The position numbers were made by a program, and so were the translations under genes. This document shows, in pieces, positions 8,800 through 19,037 of a stretch of 64,000 nucleotides of DNA (its first letter is position 1; each line of letters opens with the position of its first letter). A model generated the notes under the pieces. It ran no database searches and had not been told where the DNA came from. It worked only from the letters and a program-made list of their open reading frames with translations. The stretch lies in contig NZ_JAOWKY010000003.1 in assembly GCF_025751435.1 (NCBI RefSeq), positions 248,001 to 312,000 on the forward strand, read 5' to 3'. This DNA comes from Albidovulum marisflavi (lineage in GTDB: Bacteria > Pseudomonadota > Alphaproteobacteria > Rhodobacterales > Rhodobacteraceae).

Positions 8800-9738
8800 C
8801 TATCGCGCAGTGTGGCGCTGCCACGCGGCGACGGACAGGGCAAGGTCGCCAAGTGCGTGGCCGCGAAAAAGGAACGCGGTTCTATCCGCCGGTGTTCGCC
8901 GCCCTTCGACCCGGTCCAGCACGAGCCCGGCAAGATCGCCCGAGATCATTTCCCGTGGCGCCAGGGGGGCAGCCATCGCCGCCTCCTGTTCCAGATCGTC
9001 GATGAAAAGCCGATCGAAAGCGCCAAGGCCTGACGGCTCCCACGCGCGGCCCAGATCGGCCATGGCCACGAAGGTTCCGGGGGCCAGGCGCCAGGCGTCC
9101 AGGCGCGGCGCGAAGTCGCCCGAATGCGGAACCGAACTCACGATGATGTCGGCGCCCTCCACCGCTTCGTCTGCGCTGGCGGCCAGGATCGGCTGCAGGC
9201 CAAGATCCTGGGCAAGATCGCAGAACGCCCCGGTGTTGGCGGCGCCCCTGCCGAAGGCGCGGACTTCGGACAGGCCGTAGAGCCAGGCGAATGCCTTGAG
9301 GTGGCTCCTCCCCTGGACGCCGGTGCCGATGAAGGCCGCCCGTGCCGCATCGGGCCGCGCCAGGCGTTTCGCGGCGCAGGCGCTTAGCGCGGCGGTGCGG
9401 ATCGCGGTGATCCAGTTGCCGTCGAGCGTCGCCAGCGGCTGCCCCGTACGGCTGTCCAGAAGCGTGACGATCGCGTTGATCGGCGGCAGGCCGATGGCCG
9501 CGTTTTCCTGGTTCAGAACCAGCGACTTGACCGCCACGACCGGCGGGTCGTCGGACGCCGCGAGCGTGGCCATTATATAGCGCCCGTCCTGCGGCTGGAT
9601 CGTCGCCTTGGGGGCCGCCTGAACCGTCCCGTCCGCAGCGCCCCGGATGCACTGTTCGATGCTCGCCACGGCCGCTGCGGGCGTGATCCCCAGCGCCTCA
9701 AGGCGATCGCCGTCCAGATGCGGAATGCGGGTGGTCAT
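8800..9738 (-). CDS. Ornithine cyclodeaminase / mu-crystallin family protein
   Basis: A 312-residue NAD(P)-binding protein. The central Rossmann motif is FIGTGVQGRSHLKAF (about 136-150), preceded by NWITAIRTAALSA, which fixes the family; SVPHSGDFAPRL and ADLGRAW follow. Family members include ornithine cyclodeaminase, alanine dehydrogenase and ketimine reductases, and specificity cannot be read off. The chosen ATG at 9738 is preceded by GGACGGGG; an in-frame ATG at 9750, five bases after the upstream stop, is possible. It is directly downstream of the HDAC-like gene and probably cotranscribed with it. Confidence 0.88.
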   Translation of the reverse strand: MTTRIPHLDGDRLEALGITPAAAVASIEQCIRGAADGTVQAAPKATIQPQDGRYIMATLAASDDPPVVAVKSLVLNQENAAIGLPPINAIVTLLDSRTGQPLATLDGNWITAIRTAALSACAAKRLARPDAARAAFIGTGVQGRSHLKAFAWLYGLSEVRAFGRGAANTGAFCDLAQDLGLQPILAASADEAVEGADIIVSSVPHSGDFAPRLDAWRLAPGTFVAMADLGRAWEPSGLGAFDRLFIDDLEQEAAMAAPLAPREMISGDLAGLVLDRVEGRRTPADRTAFLFRGHALGDLALSVAAWQRHTAR

Positions 9739-9754
9739 GGCCCCGTCCATCCGG

Positions 9755-10855
9755 CTAAGGCAGGAAGTAGCCGGCCAGGGCGCCGATATGGGCCGAGACA
9801 TGCGCCTGCCATTCCGCCCCCGGCTGGCGCTTCTTCAGCGTTTCGGCCAGCGGATCTGCGGCGCGAACGGCACTGCCCGACAACTCTTCAACCGCGGCAT
9901 GGCCGCAGAAGGGAACGTGCAGTTCGGAATAACCGCCCTCGTGCACGAGGATCAGCCGTCCCCCGCAGAGATCCCGCGCCGCCGCCATGACCTGCCGCGT
10001 CATCTGGCGGAAGGTTTCGGCCGTGGCCAGCATACGGCCCAGGGGATCCATGGCCGAGGCGTCGTAGCCACACGCCACGATGATCGCCTCGGGCCGGAAG
10101 CGGGCCAGCGCCGGCAGCACGATCCGTTCCATCGCCTCAAGATAGCTTGCATGACCAGTGCCGGGGGGCAGCGGAATGTTGATGTTGAATCCATGGCCCT
10201 TGCCCTCTCCGCGCACCTCGGCCCCGCCGGTATCCAGCGGGTAGTTCCGGTCCTGGTGCAGCGAAATCGTCAGGACATCCGGGTCCGACAGGAAGATGGC
10301 CTCGGTGCCGTTGCCGTGGTGGACGTCCCAGTCGATGACGGCGACGCGCCGAGCAAGTCCCGCCGCCTGAGCGGCGCGAATGGCTATGGCGATGTTGTTG
10401 AGCAGGCAAAAACCGTTCGGCCAGTCGGCCAGGCAGTGATGCCCCGGCGGGCGCGACAGGGAATAGGCGTTGTCCGCCTGACCCCGCAGCACGGCGAAAA
10501 GAGCCGCCTTGGCCAGTCCCGCGGACAGCGCCGCGATTTCGTATCCGCCCGGTCCGAAGGGCGCGCGCAATCCCAGCTCGCCCCCGCCAGCGTCGGATGC
10601 CGATTTGAAGGCGTCCAGGTAACTGGCGGGGTGGACGCGCAGCAAATCCTCGCGCGTGGCCTCCGGAGCGGACTGCAGGGCCAGTTCGCGGGCAAGACCG
10701 GACACCTCGATCAGGTTGCGCAGGCGGCGCTTGGTTTCGGGTGTCTCGGGCAGTCCGCCGCCGGGTTCGACGAGCCCGCCGACGGGCACGGTCAGCACAT
10801 AGTTCCCGCCGCCATGCCAGAAGCAGCGCTCGTCGGTGAAAAAGGCGGTGGTCAT
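9755..10855 (-). CDS. Histone-deacetylase-like (class II) amidohydrolase
   Basis: A 366-residue zinc-dependent deacetylase of the arginase/deacetylase fold. Catalytic features are all present: RPPGHHC (135-141) with the His pair 139-140, DWDVHHGNGT (175-184) with metal ligands Asp177 and His179, ISLHQ, a CGYDASAMDPLG segment (262-273) with the third metal Asp, and EGGY (306-309). Bacterial relatives remove acetyl groups from polyamines or other small amines, or from proteins; with an ornithine-cyclodeaminase-like neighbour, an amine or amino-acid substrate is a reasonable guess only. Start at 10855 follows GGAG with six bases spacing. Confidence 0.92.
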   Translation of the reverse strand: MTTAFFTDERCFWHGGGNYVLTVPVGGLVEPGGGLPETPETKRRLRNLIEVSGLARELALQSAPEATREDLLRVHPASYLDAFKSASDAGGGELGLRAPFGPGGYEIAALSAGLAKAALFAVLRGQADNAYSLSRPPGHHCLADWPNGFCLLNNIAIAIRAAQAAGLARRVAVIDWDVHHGNGTEAIFLSDPDVLTISLHQDRNYPLDTGGAEVRGEGKGHGFNINIPLPPGTGHASYLEAMERIVLPALARFRPEAIIVACGYDASAMDPLGRMLATAETFRQMTRQVMAAARDLCGGRLILVHEGGYSELHVPFCGHAAVEELSGSAVRAADPLAETLKKRQPGAEWQAHVSAHIGALAGYFLP

Positions 10856-10967
10856 CGCAGGCTCCGCTTGGGGTGGGCGCAGTTTGGCCGAAGCGACCGC
10901 CCTGACGCAAGCCCGTGCGGCCGCCCGGACGATTGGCATTTTCCCGGCGTCGTGTCAGGTAGGAAGG

Positions 10968-11219
10968 ATGGATGATCTGAAGCGCATGGCCCGTCCGGGC
11001 GCGGAAATCGCGGTCCGCGTGACCCCGCGCGCGTCGCGCAACGCCGTCGTGGTCGAAGAAGGCGCGATCCGCGTCTACGTTACCGTCGTGCCCGAAAGCG
11101 GCAAGGCGAACGAGGCGGTTCGCAAGCTGCTGGCAGCGGAACTTGGCATGGCGAAATCCCGGCTGGTTCTGGTTCGCGGACAGACGGCCCGGGACAAGGT
11201 GTTCCGCATCCAGGACTAG
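10968..11219 (+). CDS. DUF167 / YggU family protein
   Basis: An 83-residue small protein with the family core IAVRVTPRASRNAV (about 13-26), SGKANEAVRKLLA (about 44-56) and KSRLVLVRGQTARDK. Structures of this family show a compact alpha/beta fold of unknown function. AGGAAGG immediately precedes the ATG at 10968; the upstream in-frame extension is rejected because it runs into the promoter region of the divergent HDAC-like gene. Confidence 0.9.
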   Translation: MDDLKRMARPGAEIAVRVTPRASRNAVVVEEGAIRVYVTVVPESGKANEAVRKLLAAELGMAKSRLVLVRGQTARDKVFRIQD

Positions 11220-11322
11220 CGGGAACCCGTCCTTTGGTCGCATGTCCGACCATCACCGCAAGGCTTGACCGCATCGGCTGATGTGCCAGCATGATGCCAC
11301 CGCGAGGGGGAGCCAGCGCACC

Positions 11323-12234
11323 GTGACACGCCTACCTGAATCCATCGATGCCGTGGAACGCATGCTTTCGGGCCAGAACTATGTCTGCGGCCGCGCGTTG
11401 GCGACCGTCGTGTTCCTGTCGCTGAAACTGGGGCGGCCGCTGTTCCTGGAGGGCGAGGCAGGCGTCGGCAAGACCGAGATCGCCAAGGCCATCGCCCTGG
11501 CCTTGGGTCGGCGGCTGATCCGGCTCCAGTGCTATGAGGGGCTCGATGCCGCCTCGGCGGTCTGCGACTGGAATTTCGCCGCCCAGATGATCGCGATCCG
11601 CACGGCCGAGGCGGGCGGCGGGGCGGACCGCGATGCGTTGCGGTCCGAGCTTTTCACCGAGGACTACCTGATCGAACGCCCGCTTCTGGCGGCGATGCGC
11701 CCCCAGCCCGGCGGCGCGCCGGTCCTGCTGATCGACGAGCTTGACCGCACCGACGAACCCTTCGAGGCCTTCCTGCTTGAGGCGCTGTCGGATTTCCAGG
11801 TCACGATCCCGGAACTCGGCACGATCAAGGCGCCGGAACCGCCGATCGTCATACTGACCTCGAACCGCACGCGCGAGGTGCATGACGCGCTCAAACGCCG
11901 CTGCCTTTACCACTGGGTCGACTATCCCGGTTTCGATCAGGAAATCGAGATCGTCCATGCCCGTGCGCCCGAAGCGACGGAACGGCTGAGCCGCGAGGTC
12001 GTGGCCTTCGTTCAGAAGCTCCGGACCGAGGATCTTTTCAAGAAGCCCGGCGTCGCCGAGACGATCGACTGGGCCAAGTGCCTGCTTGCGCTTGACGTGA
12101 TCGCGCTGTCGCCCGAGGTCATCGCCGATACGCTGGGCGCGATCCTGAAATACCAGGATGACATCCAGAAAATCGCGGGCTCCCCCGCCAAGAAGATCCT
12201 CGACCAGGTGCGGGCCGACCTGGCGGCTGTCTGA
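11323..12234 (+). CDS. coxD: CoxD-type MoxR AAA+ ATPase
   Basis: A 303-residue MoxR-family ATPase needed to mature the molybdenum active site of Cox-type hydroxylases. Walker A GEAGVGKT (44-51), Walker B LLIDELDR and sensor-1 ILTSNRTR are intact. A GTG at 11323 is taken as the start because homologues begin at the LPESID segment and GAGGGGGAG lies upstream; an ATG at 11281 would add 14 residues. The coxE gene begins ten bases downstream, the usual CoxD-CoxE pairing in which ATPase and VWA protein act together. Confidence 0.92.
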   Translation: MTRLPESIDAVERMLSGQNYVCGRALATVVFLSLKLGRPLFLEGEAGVGKTEIAKAIALALGRRLIRLQCYEGLDAASAVCDWNFAAQMIAIRTAEAGGGADRDALRSELFTEDYLIERPLLAAMRPQPGGAPVLLIDELDRTDEPFEAFLLEALSDFQVTIPELGTIKAPEPPIVILTSNRTREVHDALKRRCLYHWVDYPGFDQEIEIVHARAPEATERLSREVVAFVQKLRTEDLFKKPGVAETIDWAKCLLALDVIALSPEVIADTLGAILKYQDDIQKIAGSPAKKILDQVRADLAAV

Positions 12235-12243
12235 GGGCCGGGA

Positions 12244-13506
12244 ATGACCGCGGGCCGGTTCCTCGACATTCCGGAAAACGGGCGGCTTGCCGACAACATC
12301 ACCCATTTCGCCCGCGCGCTGCGCAAGGCCGGGCTGAGGGTCGGGCCGGGGCGCGTGGTCGATGCGATCCGCGCGGTCGAGGCTGCCGGCTTCACCGATC
12401 GGCGCGACTTCTACTGGGTCCTGCACGCGGCCTTCGTGTCTCGCCCCGAGGAGCGGGCGGTCTTCGCGCAGGTCTTCCGGCTTTACTGGCGGGATCCGCA
12501 ATACCTGGAACACATGATGAGCCTGCTTCTTCCCGCGTTGAGCGGGGTTCAGGACCAACGCGTCGCGACCGCTGCGGAAAAGCGCGCCGCCGAGGCGTTG
12601 CTGGACGGGGTCGAGCGTCCGCCACCGCCCCAGACCGGGCGCGAGGACGACGTTCAGATCGACGTTGACGCCACCGGCACGCAGTCCGAGCAGGAGCGCC
12701 TGCGCAGGCTGGATTTCGAGCAGATGTCGGTCGCCGAGATCGCCGAGGCCAAGCGGATGATCGCGCGGCTGTCGCTGCCCGTGCGCCCCATCGTTTCGCG
12801 CCGCAGTCTGGCCGACCCCCGCGGGCAGTTGGCCGACTGGCGCGCGACGATGCGCGCCGCGCTGCGCCGGGGAGGCGAGGTTTCCGACCTTGCGATGCGC
12901 CGCCGCCGGACACGCTGGCCGAACCTTGTCGTGCTGTGCGACATCTCGGGGTCGATGTCGCAGTACAGCCGCATGATCCTGCATTTCCTGCATGCCGTCG
13001 CCAATCACAAGGGGGCGGGCTGGGCAAAGGTTCACGCCTTCACCTTCGGCACAAGGCTTACCAACATCACCCGGCACCTCGCGCAGCGCGATGTCGATGC
13101 AGCCCTTGCCGCAGCTGGGGCCGAGGCGCAGGACTGGAAGGGCGGCACGCGCATCGGTTCCTGCCTGCACGAGTTCAACCGCGACTGGTCGCGGCGCGTG
13201 ATGGGCCAGGGGGCCGTCGTGCTGCTGGTCTCCGACGGTCTGGATCGGGATCCGGCTGCCGACCTTGCGCGGGAAATGGAGCGTCTGCATCTTTCGGCGC
13301 GCCGCATGGTGTGGGTGAACCCGCTCTTGCGGTGGGACGGCTTCGTGCCCAGGGCGCGTGGAATCCGCGCGATGCTGCCCCACGTCGATGCGTTTCGCTC
13401 CGGTCATTCCATCGCCACGCTCGAGGCGCTTGGCCGCGCCATCTCGGAAACCGGCGACCGGGGTGAAAAGGACCGGCTGATGCGACTGATGGACCGCGAT
13501 GCCTAG
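12244..13506 (+). CDS. coxE: CoxE VWA-domain protein
   Basis: A 420-residue protein with a C-terminal von Willebrand A domain. The metal-ion-dependent adhesion site DISGSMS is at 233-239, with further VWA elements GGTRIGSCL and LLVSDGLDRD. The N-terminal half is helical (HFARALRKAGLRVGPGR, then DFYWVLHAAF). In carboxydotrophs CoxE works with CoxD on the Cu/S cluster of the Mo site; form II enzymes have no such cluster confirmed, so the precise job here is open. A ten-base gap to coxD indicates an operon. Confidence 0.92.
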   Translation: MTAGRFLDIPENGRLADNITHFARALRKAGLRVGPGRVVDAIRAVEAAGFTDRRDFYWVLHAAFVSRPEERAVFAQVFRLYWRDPQYLEHMMSLLLPALSGVQDQRVATAAEKRAAEALLDGVERPPPPQTGREDDVQIDVDATGTQSEQERLRRLDFEQMSVAEIAEAKRMIARLSLPVRPIVSRRSLADPRGQLADWRATMRAALRRGGEVSDLAMRRRRTRWPNLVVLCDISGSMSQYSRMILHFLHAVANHKGAGWAKVHAFTFGTRLTNITRHLAQRDVDAALAAAGAEAQDWKGGTRIGSCLHEFNRDWSRRVMGQGAVVLLVSDGLDRDPAADLAREMERLHLSARRMVWVNPLLRWDGFVPRARGIRAMLPHVDAFRSGHSIATLEALGRAISETGDRGEKDRLMRLMDRDA

Positions 13507-13577
13507 CTTGCGCCTCCGACCTTTTGCTACTGGCGATCGGCGGCACCCGCGCTCATATTGGTCACCGGAGGAGCGAC

Positions 13578-14560
<983 letters not shown>

Positions 14561-14561
<1 letters not shown>

Positions 14562-15565
14562 TGCGGTTCGGTCCGGTCGCGATCGCCGAGGCGGAAGGGG
14601 CGGTTCTTGCCCATTCGATTCAGTTGGACGGGCGCAAGCTTGCCAAGGGGACGGTGCTTGGCGCGGATCATGTGGCCCGGCTTCTTCTGGCAGGGATCGA
14701 AAGGGTGACGGTCGCGCGCCTTGATCCCGGTGATGTGGGCGAGGATCGCGCGGCAGAGGCGCTCTCACTGGCGCTGGTGCCCGATCCGAAGTCGGCGGGG
14801 CTGTCGCTGTCGCGTCCCCATGCGGGCCGGGTGAATCTGAACGCCACGCGTCCCGGAATCGTCGAGATGGAGACAGCCGCGATCCAGTCGCTTAACCGAA
14901 CGGATCCGGCGATCACGCTCGCGACGCTGGCGCCCCTGACCCGCGTGACGCCCGGAATGCTGGTCGGAACCGTCAAGATCATCAGCTACGCGGTGCCCGG
15001 TCCGGCGCTGGAGGCCGCCTGCGCGGCGGCACGGGCGGCGATACGGGTCCGACCGGTCACGATCGGATCGGTCGGGCTGATCCTGACCGAGGTTGCGGGC
15101 CATGACGGCAAGCTTGCCCGCAAGGCCGAAGCGGCGGTGGCCGCGCGGCTGGACGTGCTCGGCATCGACTTGGTGGAAGTGCGCGCCGTCGCCCATGAGG
15201 AAGAGGCCATCGCCGCTGCGCTGAGCGACATCGCCGGTGGCATGACGCTGATCCTGACAGAGGCCGCGACGTCCGACCTGTACGACACCGCGCCGCAGGC
15301 CCTGCGCCGTGCGGGAGGAGAGGTGTCGCGGTTCGGCATGCCGGTCGATCCGGGCAATCTGCTGTTTCATGGCCGGCTTGGCGAACGCCCGGTGATCGGC
15401 CTTCCGGGATGCGCCCGCTCGCCCGCGCTGAACGGCGCGGACTGGGTGCTGGAGCGCCTTGCCTGCGGCCTTGACCTGACGCCCGACGACATCGCCGCGA
15501 TGGGGGTGGGCGGACTTCTGAAGGAGATCCCCCTTCGTCCGCAGCCCCGGGAAGCCCGCCGATAG
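14561..15565 (+). CDS. Molybdopterin-binding protein, MoeA-like C-terminal type
   Basis: A 334-residue protein with a MoeA-related N-terminal part (AEGAVLAHSIQLDGRKLAKGT, here spread over about 9-29) and a MoCF_biosynth-type molybdopterin-binding domain in the second half (GSVGLILTEVAGHDGKLARK region and LPGCARSPALNGADWVLERL near the C-terminus). Homologues in cox and xdh clusters are sometimes fused to a MobA-like nucleotidyltransferase, which is absent here. It likely handles molybdopterin or its cytidylated form for CoxL. Translation is coupled to the XdhC-type gene by a one-base overlap. It is convergent with the kinase gene, eight bases away. Confidence 0.85.
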
Positions 15566-15572
15566 CGCAAGT

Positions 15573-17774
15573 CTATTCGTTGCCCAGGACAAAGCCCGCA
15601 AGTGCCGCGGCGTCGACCGGCTTGTGCAGGATCCTGATGCCCGCGGATGCGCAGGCCGCCTCGAGCGCGGTTGACCGGATTGCGGTCAGGAGCCGCGACG
15701 GAACCGCGCCGTAGCGGTCCCGCAGCCTGCCCACAAGCGCAAGGCCGTCGATCCCGCTGCCCAGGTCCTGGTCGATCAGGAACCGGTCCGGGAGGATGCC
15801 GATTTCATCCAGAAGCGACAGCGCTTCCTCCCCCGAACCGACGTCGATCACCTCAAGCCGCCACTTTTCCAGGAGATGGCAAAGCGCGCGCCGCATGTCG
15901 GGATCGTTTTCGACAAGGCAGACGATGCGCCCGTCGGGACGAAGCGCCCCGTCGTCGCCGATGTCGGGCAGAGCGCCGCCCACCGGATTGTGCTGCGCCG
16001 CGCGCGGCAGGGTGATGGTGAAACGCGTGCCGCGCCCTGGCGTCGAGCGCAGCGCAAGCGGATGGCCAAGAAGGGCGGCCGCGCGTTCCACGATCGCCAG
16101 TCCCAGTCCCATCCCCTCGGACGCGGACGCGCGGGCGTTCAGGCGGTGAAACTCGCGGAAGACGTTGGCCTGTTCGGCTTCCGGGATGCCCGGCCCGGTG
16201 TCGATCACCTCGATCCGCAGGTTTGCGCCCGCTGGCCGTGCGCCGACAAGGATTCGACCCCGCTCGGTGTAGCGGATGGCGTTTCCGATCAGGTTCTGCA
16301 GGATGCGCCGCAGATAGGTCGGATCGGATTCGACGCTTGCGGCGCAGGGACGCACGCTCAGGCGCAGGCCCTTGACGGCGGCGAGGGGCGCGAATTCGTC
16401 CGCAAGCTGTGTGAGGATCCGGTCGACGGGAACGGGACCCACGTCGACCGCCGCGCGCCCGGATTCGAGCTTCGATATGTCAAGCAGCGCATCCAGGATC
16501 CCCTCAACGCTGACAAGCGCATTTTCTGCCTTGGCAATCGTCGCCTGCGCCTCGGGCGCGAGCCCGGCGTCGGCCAGCGAGGCGACGAACAGCTTGGCGG
16601 CGGACAAGGGCTGAAGCAGGTCATGGCTGGCCGCGGCAACGAAGCGGACGCGCGCGGCGTTGGCCTGTTCGGCGCGGCCCAGGGCCTCTGCCAGTTCCGC
16701 GGTGCGGCCAGCAACGCGCCGTTCAAGCGTTTCGTTCGCCTCCGCGATCGCGCGCAGGGCCTGCCGTTCGGCGGTGATGTCCGAAAAGCTCATCACAAAG
16801 CCGCCGTCGGGCATTTCCTCTGCCAGGACCGCCAGAACGACCTCTGATCCGACGCGCAGCTCGAAGGTCAGCGCGGGCCTTGGCCGGGGACCCTGAACCC
16901 AGGACACTATATCGTCCAGCGTCATCCCGTCGTTCGGGGTGAAGCGGGCGCCAAGCGCTTCGGACAGCGTGTCGAACGAAGCGCCAAGCCGGAAGCGCCC
17001 GGCCGGAACCGCCAGCAGAATACCAAGCCGCCGGTTCCATCCGACGAGCCGGGCCTCGGCGTCGAAAATGCCGACCCCCTGGCTGATATGATCAAGGGTC
17101 GCGCGGATCATCCGCGCCTGATCGTCCAGAAGCTTGCCGCGTTCCTGCCGCTCAAGCCGGATGATGTCGGTCACATCGGTCTGAAGGATGACGGTACCGC
17201 CGTCCAGCGTGCGATGTTCCGAAACCTGGACCCAGCGGTCGTCCGCGAGCTGCACGTTGAACATGACGTGCCGATCGGCGTGGCGGCGCATCCGGCCGAT
17301 CGCCCAGCTTTCGGCGTCCTCGCCTGCGGGAAGCGCAAGGAAGCGCGACCGGCTGACCAACTGCACGAAACCGGCGAAGGCCAGGCCCGGCACCAGCCTT
17401 TCGCGGATGTCCGTCATGTGCATGCCGAAGCGCGAGTTGCACATGACCAGCCTGTCCCTGGCGTCGAAAAGCGCAAAGCCCTCTTGCACAGTCTCGATCG
17501 CCGAGGCGAGGTTCTGACGTGCGGCCTCGGCCTCGGCCGTGGCGGCGGCCAGCCGCGCGTTCGTGGCGTTCAGCAGATCAAGCGCCCGCTCAAGCTCGCG
17601 GGTGCGTTCACGCACCTCGTCCTCAAGCAATGCCGCCCGCTGGAACTGCTGGTAGGCCCGGCCGCCGTCATCGGTTTCCTGCTCCACCCGGCGCATCAGC
17701 ACTTCCACGATCTGAAGCAGCTTCTGGCGCTGGCGCTCGGGCGTATCAGCGGGATTGATCAGGGAGTGGGTCAC
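15573..17774 (-). CDS. Hybrid PAS sensor histidine kinase / response regulator (NahK type)
   Basis: A 733-residue cytoplasmic hybrid kinase without membrane segments. A coiled coil (about 15-75) leads to two PAS modules (about 80-200 and 215-340), a second coiled coil, a HisKA domain with ASHDLLQPLSAAKLF (His384), a HATPase domain with NLIGNAIRYT, DTGPGIPEAE and GMGLGLAIVERAA, and a receiver domain (about 615-733) with LIDQDLGSGID. The phospho-site sequence is that of NahK/ErcS-type kinases. The start is a GTG forming a four-base GTGA overlap with the FIST gene stop. In Pseudomonas a FIST heme protein (NosP) adjacent to NahK controls such a kinase; the same pairing is seen here. Confidence 0.92.
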   Translation of the reverse strand: MTHSLINPADTPERQRQKLLQIVEVLMRRVEQETDDGGRAYQQFQRAALLEDEVRERTRELERALDLLNATNARLAAATAEAEAARQNLASAIETVQEGFALFDARDRLVMCNSRFGMHMTDIRERLVPGLAFAGFVQLVSRSRFLALPAGEDAESWAIGRMRRHADRHVMFNVQLADDRWVQVSEHRTLDGGTVILQTDVTDIIRLERQERGKLLDDQARMIRATLDHISQGVGIFDAEARLVGWNRRLGILLAVPAGRFRLGASFDTLSEALGARFTPNDGMTLDDIVSWVQGPRPRPALTFELRVGSEVVLAVLAEEMPDGGFVMSFSDITAERQALRAIAEANETLERRVAGRTAELAEALGRAEQANAARVRFVAAASHDLLQPLSAAKLFVASLADAGLAPEAQATIAKAENALVSVEGILDALLDISKLESGRAAVDVGPVPVDRILTQLADEFAPLAAVKGLRLSVRPCAASVESDPTYLRRILQNLIGNAIRYTERGRILVGARPAGANLRIEVIDTGPGIPEAEQANVFREFHRLNARASASEGMGLGLAIVERAAALLGHPLALRSTPGRGTRFTITLPRAAQHNPVGGALPDIGDDGALRPDGRIVCLVENDPDMRRALCHLLEKWRLEVIDVGSGEEALSLLDEIGILPDRFLIDQDLGSGIDGLALVGRLRDRYGAVPSRLLTAIRSTALEAACASAGIRILHKPVDAAALAGFVLGNE

Positions 17775-18946
17775 GGCTTTCCCCCTGCGGGCGGATAGAT
17801 CGCGACGCCGGTCATGGTCTGGTTCACATGCATTGCGCCCAGCTGTTCGCCATAGGTCGAAAAGCCCACCACCCTGTTGTCGCGCAGCAGATCGGAGATC
17901 TGGCCGAACATCTGCCGGTCCTGTGCCTCGATCCGGCGCAGGATGCAGTCGCACGCCAGTATCGCGGCGGGCGCGCCGGGTTCGGTCAGGCGCCGAAGCT
18001 CTTGCTCAAGGTGCTGGACCATGTCCTGGGGTTCGGCCAGCGTCAGCACCAGCCCTTCGTCTATGGCCGAAAAGAAGACCAGATCGCCGTTCGGCATCAT
18101 CCGCTGGATCGAGCGGACATGGTGGCGCCCGCCGATGCGGACGACGACCGGGTGGGCCGCGAAGGTGAAGGTGGTCAGCTGCGCCGGGTCCTTGCCCAAG
18201 AGGCGCGCGTATTCGAACGCCGCGGGCTCGGCGTTGATCTGGCGCACGATGCGGCGGGCGGGGTCGGCCTCGGTCACCACCATGCGCGCACGGGTGGGGC
18301 GCAGGTGGTCCAGGCTGAAGACCTTGACCGGACATGCCGTGCGCACGAAGGTCAGAACAGCCGCGTCCTGCAACGCGCGCCTTTCGTGGAAGACGAAGGT
18401 TTCGCGGAATCGGGTTCCGTCGCCTGCGGACCCGCCGAACAGTGGCACCGGCCCCAGTCCCGGCGCCAGTGCTGCGGCCAGTTCATCTTCGCGGATCGAC
18501 AGGCCGTCGACCATCAGGAAGGCGAATTCGCCCTGCCAGCCGGGATGGGCGCGGGCAAGCCTCTGGCGCGCGCGGATCAGGGCGCCGGTCAGGTGCTCCG
18601 CCTCAAGTCGGTACAGGTCGGGCACCAGGATGGTTTCGGTCGCGAAATGCGCCGAGGGCAGGGCAAGCGCGACGATCTCACCCTCGGCATAGCCCTCCGA
18701 ACAGATTTCACCGGCGGTGGTGCAACCGACGACGGGCGTCCCCGCGAACGCCTCGGCGGCGCGGTCGGGCAGGGACCGGGCATCGGCTTCGGAGGCGGCA
18801 AACAGGAAGACCAGCGAAAACGGGCCGGCGCCCAGTTGATCCGCGAGCCGTGCAAGAGCATCCGGCGCTTTGGCCGGGCAGTGCGCGCTTGCCAGCACCG
18901 ATGAGCGGTCGCGCGCGGCCGCCAAGGCATCCTTCAGGGTGTGCAT
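17771..18946 (-). CDS. FIST domain sensor protein (NosP-like)
   Basis: A 391-residue FIST_N plus FIST_C protein. The N-terminal domain has TPVVGCTTAGEICSEGY (about 68-84) and LFGGSAGDGTRF (about 166-177); the C-terminal domain has FSLDHLRPT, VVRIGGRHHVRSIQ and ILACDCILRR. Some FIST proteins (NosP) bind heme and sense nitric oxide and signal to a co-cistronic kinase, the arrangement seen here. Whether this one binds heme cannot be judged from sequence. GGAGG lies five bases before the ATG at 18946. It lies between the LuxR regulator and the kinase on the same strand. Confidence 0.9.
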   Translation of the reverse strand: MHTLKDALAAARDRSSVLASAHCPAKAPDALARLADQLGAGPFSLVFLFAASEADARSLPDRAAEAFAGTPVVGCTTAGEICSEGYAEGEIVALALPSAHFATETILVPDLYRLEAEHLTGALIRARQRLARAHPGWQGEFAFLMVDGLSIREDELAAALAPGLGPVPLFGGSAGDGTRFRETFVFHERRALQDAAVLTFVRTACPVKVFSLDHLRPTRARMVVTEADPARRIVRQINAEPAAFEYARLLGKDPAQLTTFTFAAHPVVVRIGGRHHVRSIQRMMPNGDLVFFSAIDEGLVLTLAEPQDMVQHLEQELRRLTEPGAPAAILACDCILRRIEAQDRQMFGQISDLLRDNRVVGFSTYGEQLGAMHVNQTMTGVAIYPPAGGKP

Positions 18947-19037
18947 TCGAGCCTCCGCTTCGGGAAGGCTATGGTCGGGCAAACCGACAGGCAAGGGGCG
19001 AACCGAGCCGGCGTCCGGCGCGATCGTGGCCCCGCGA

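Noticed and set aside
11332-13407. 691-residue minus-strand open frame
   Set aside because: It is antisense to coxD and coxE, which have strong motifs. High GC produces long antisense frames; composition is Arg/Gly/His-rich and unlike a real protein.
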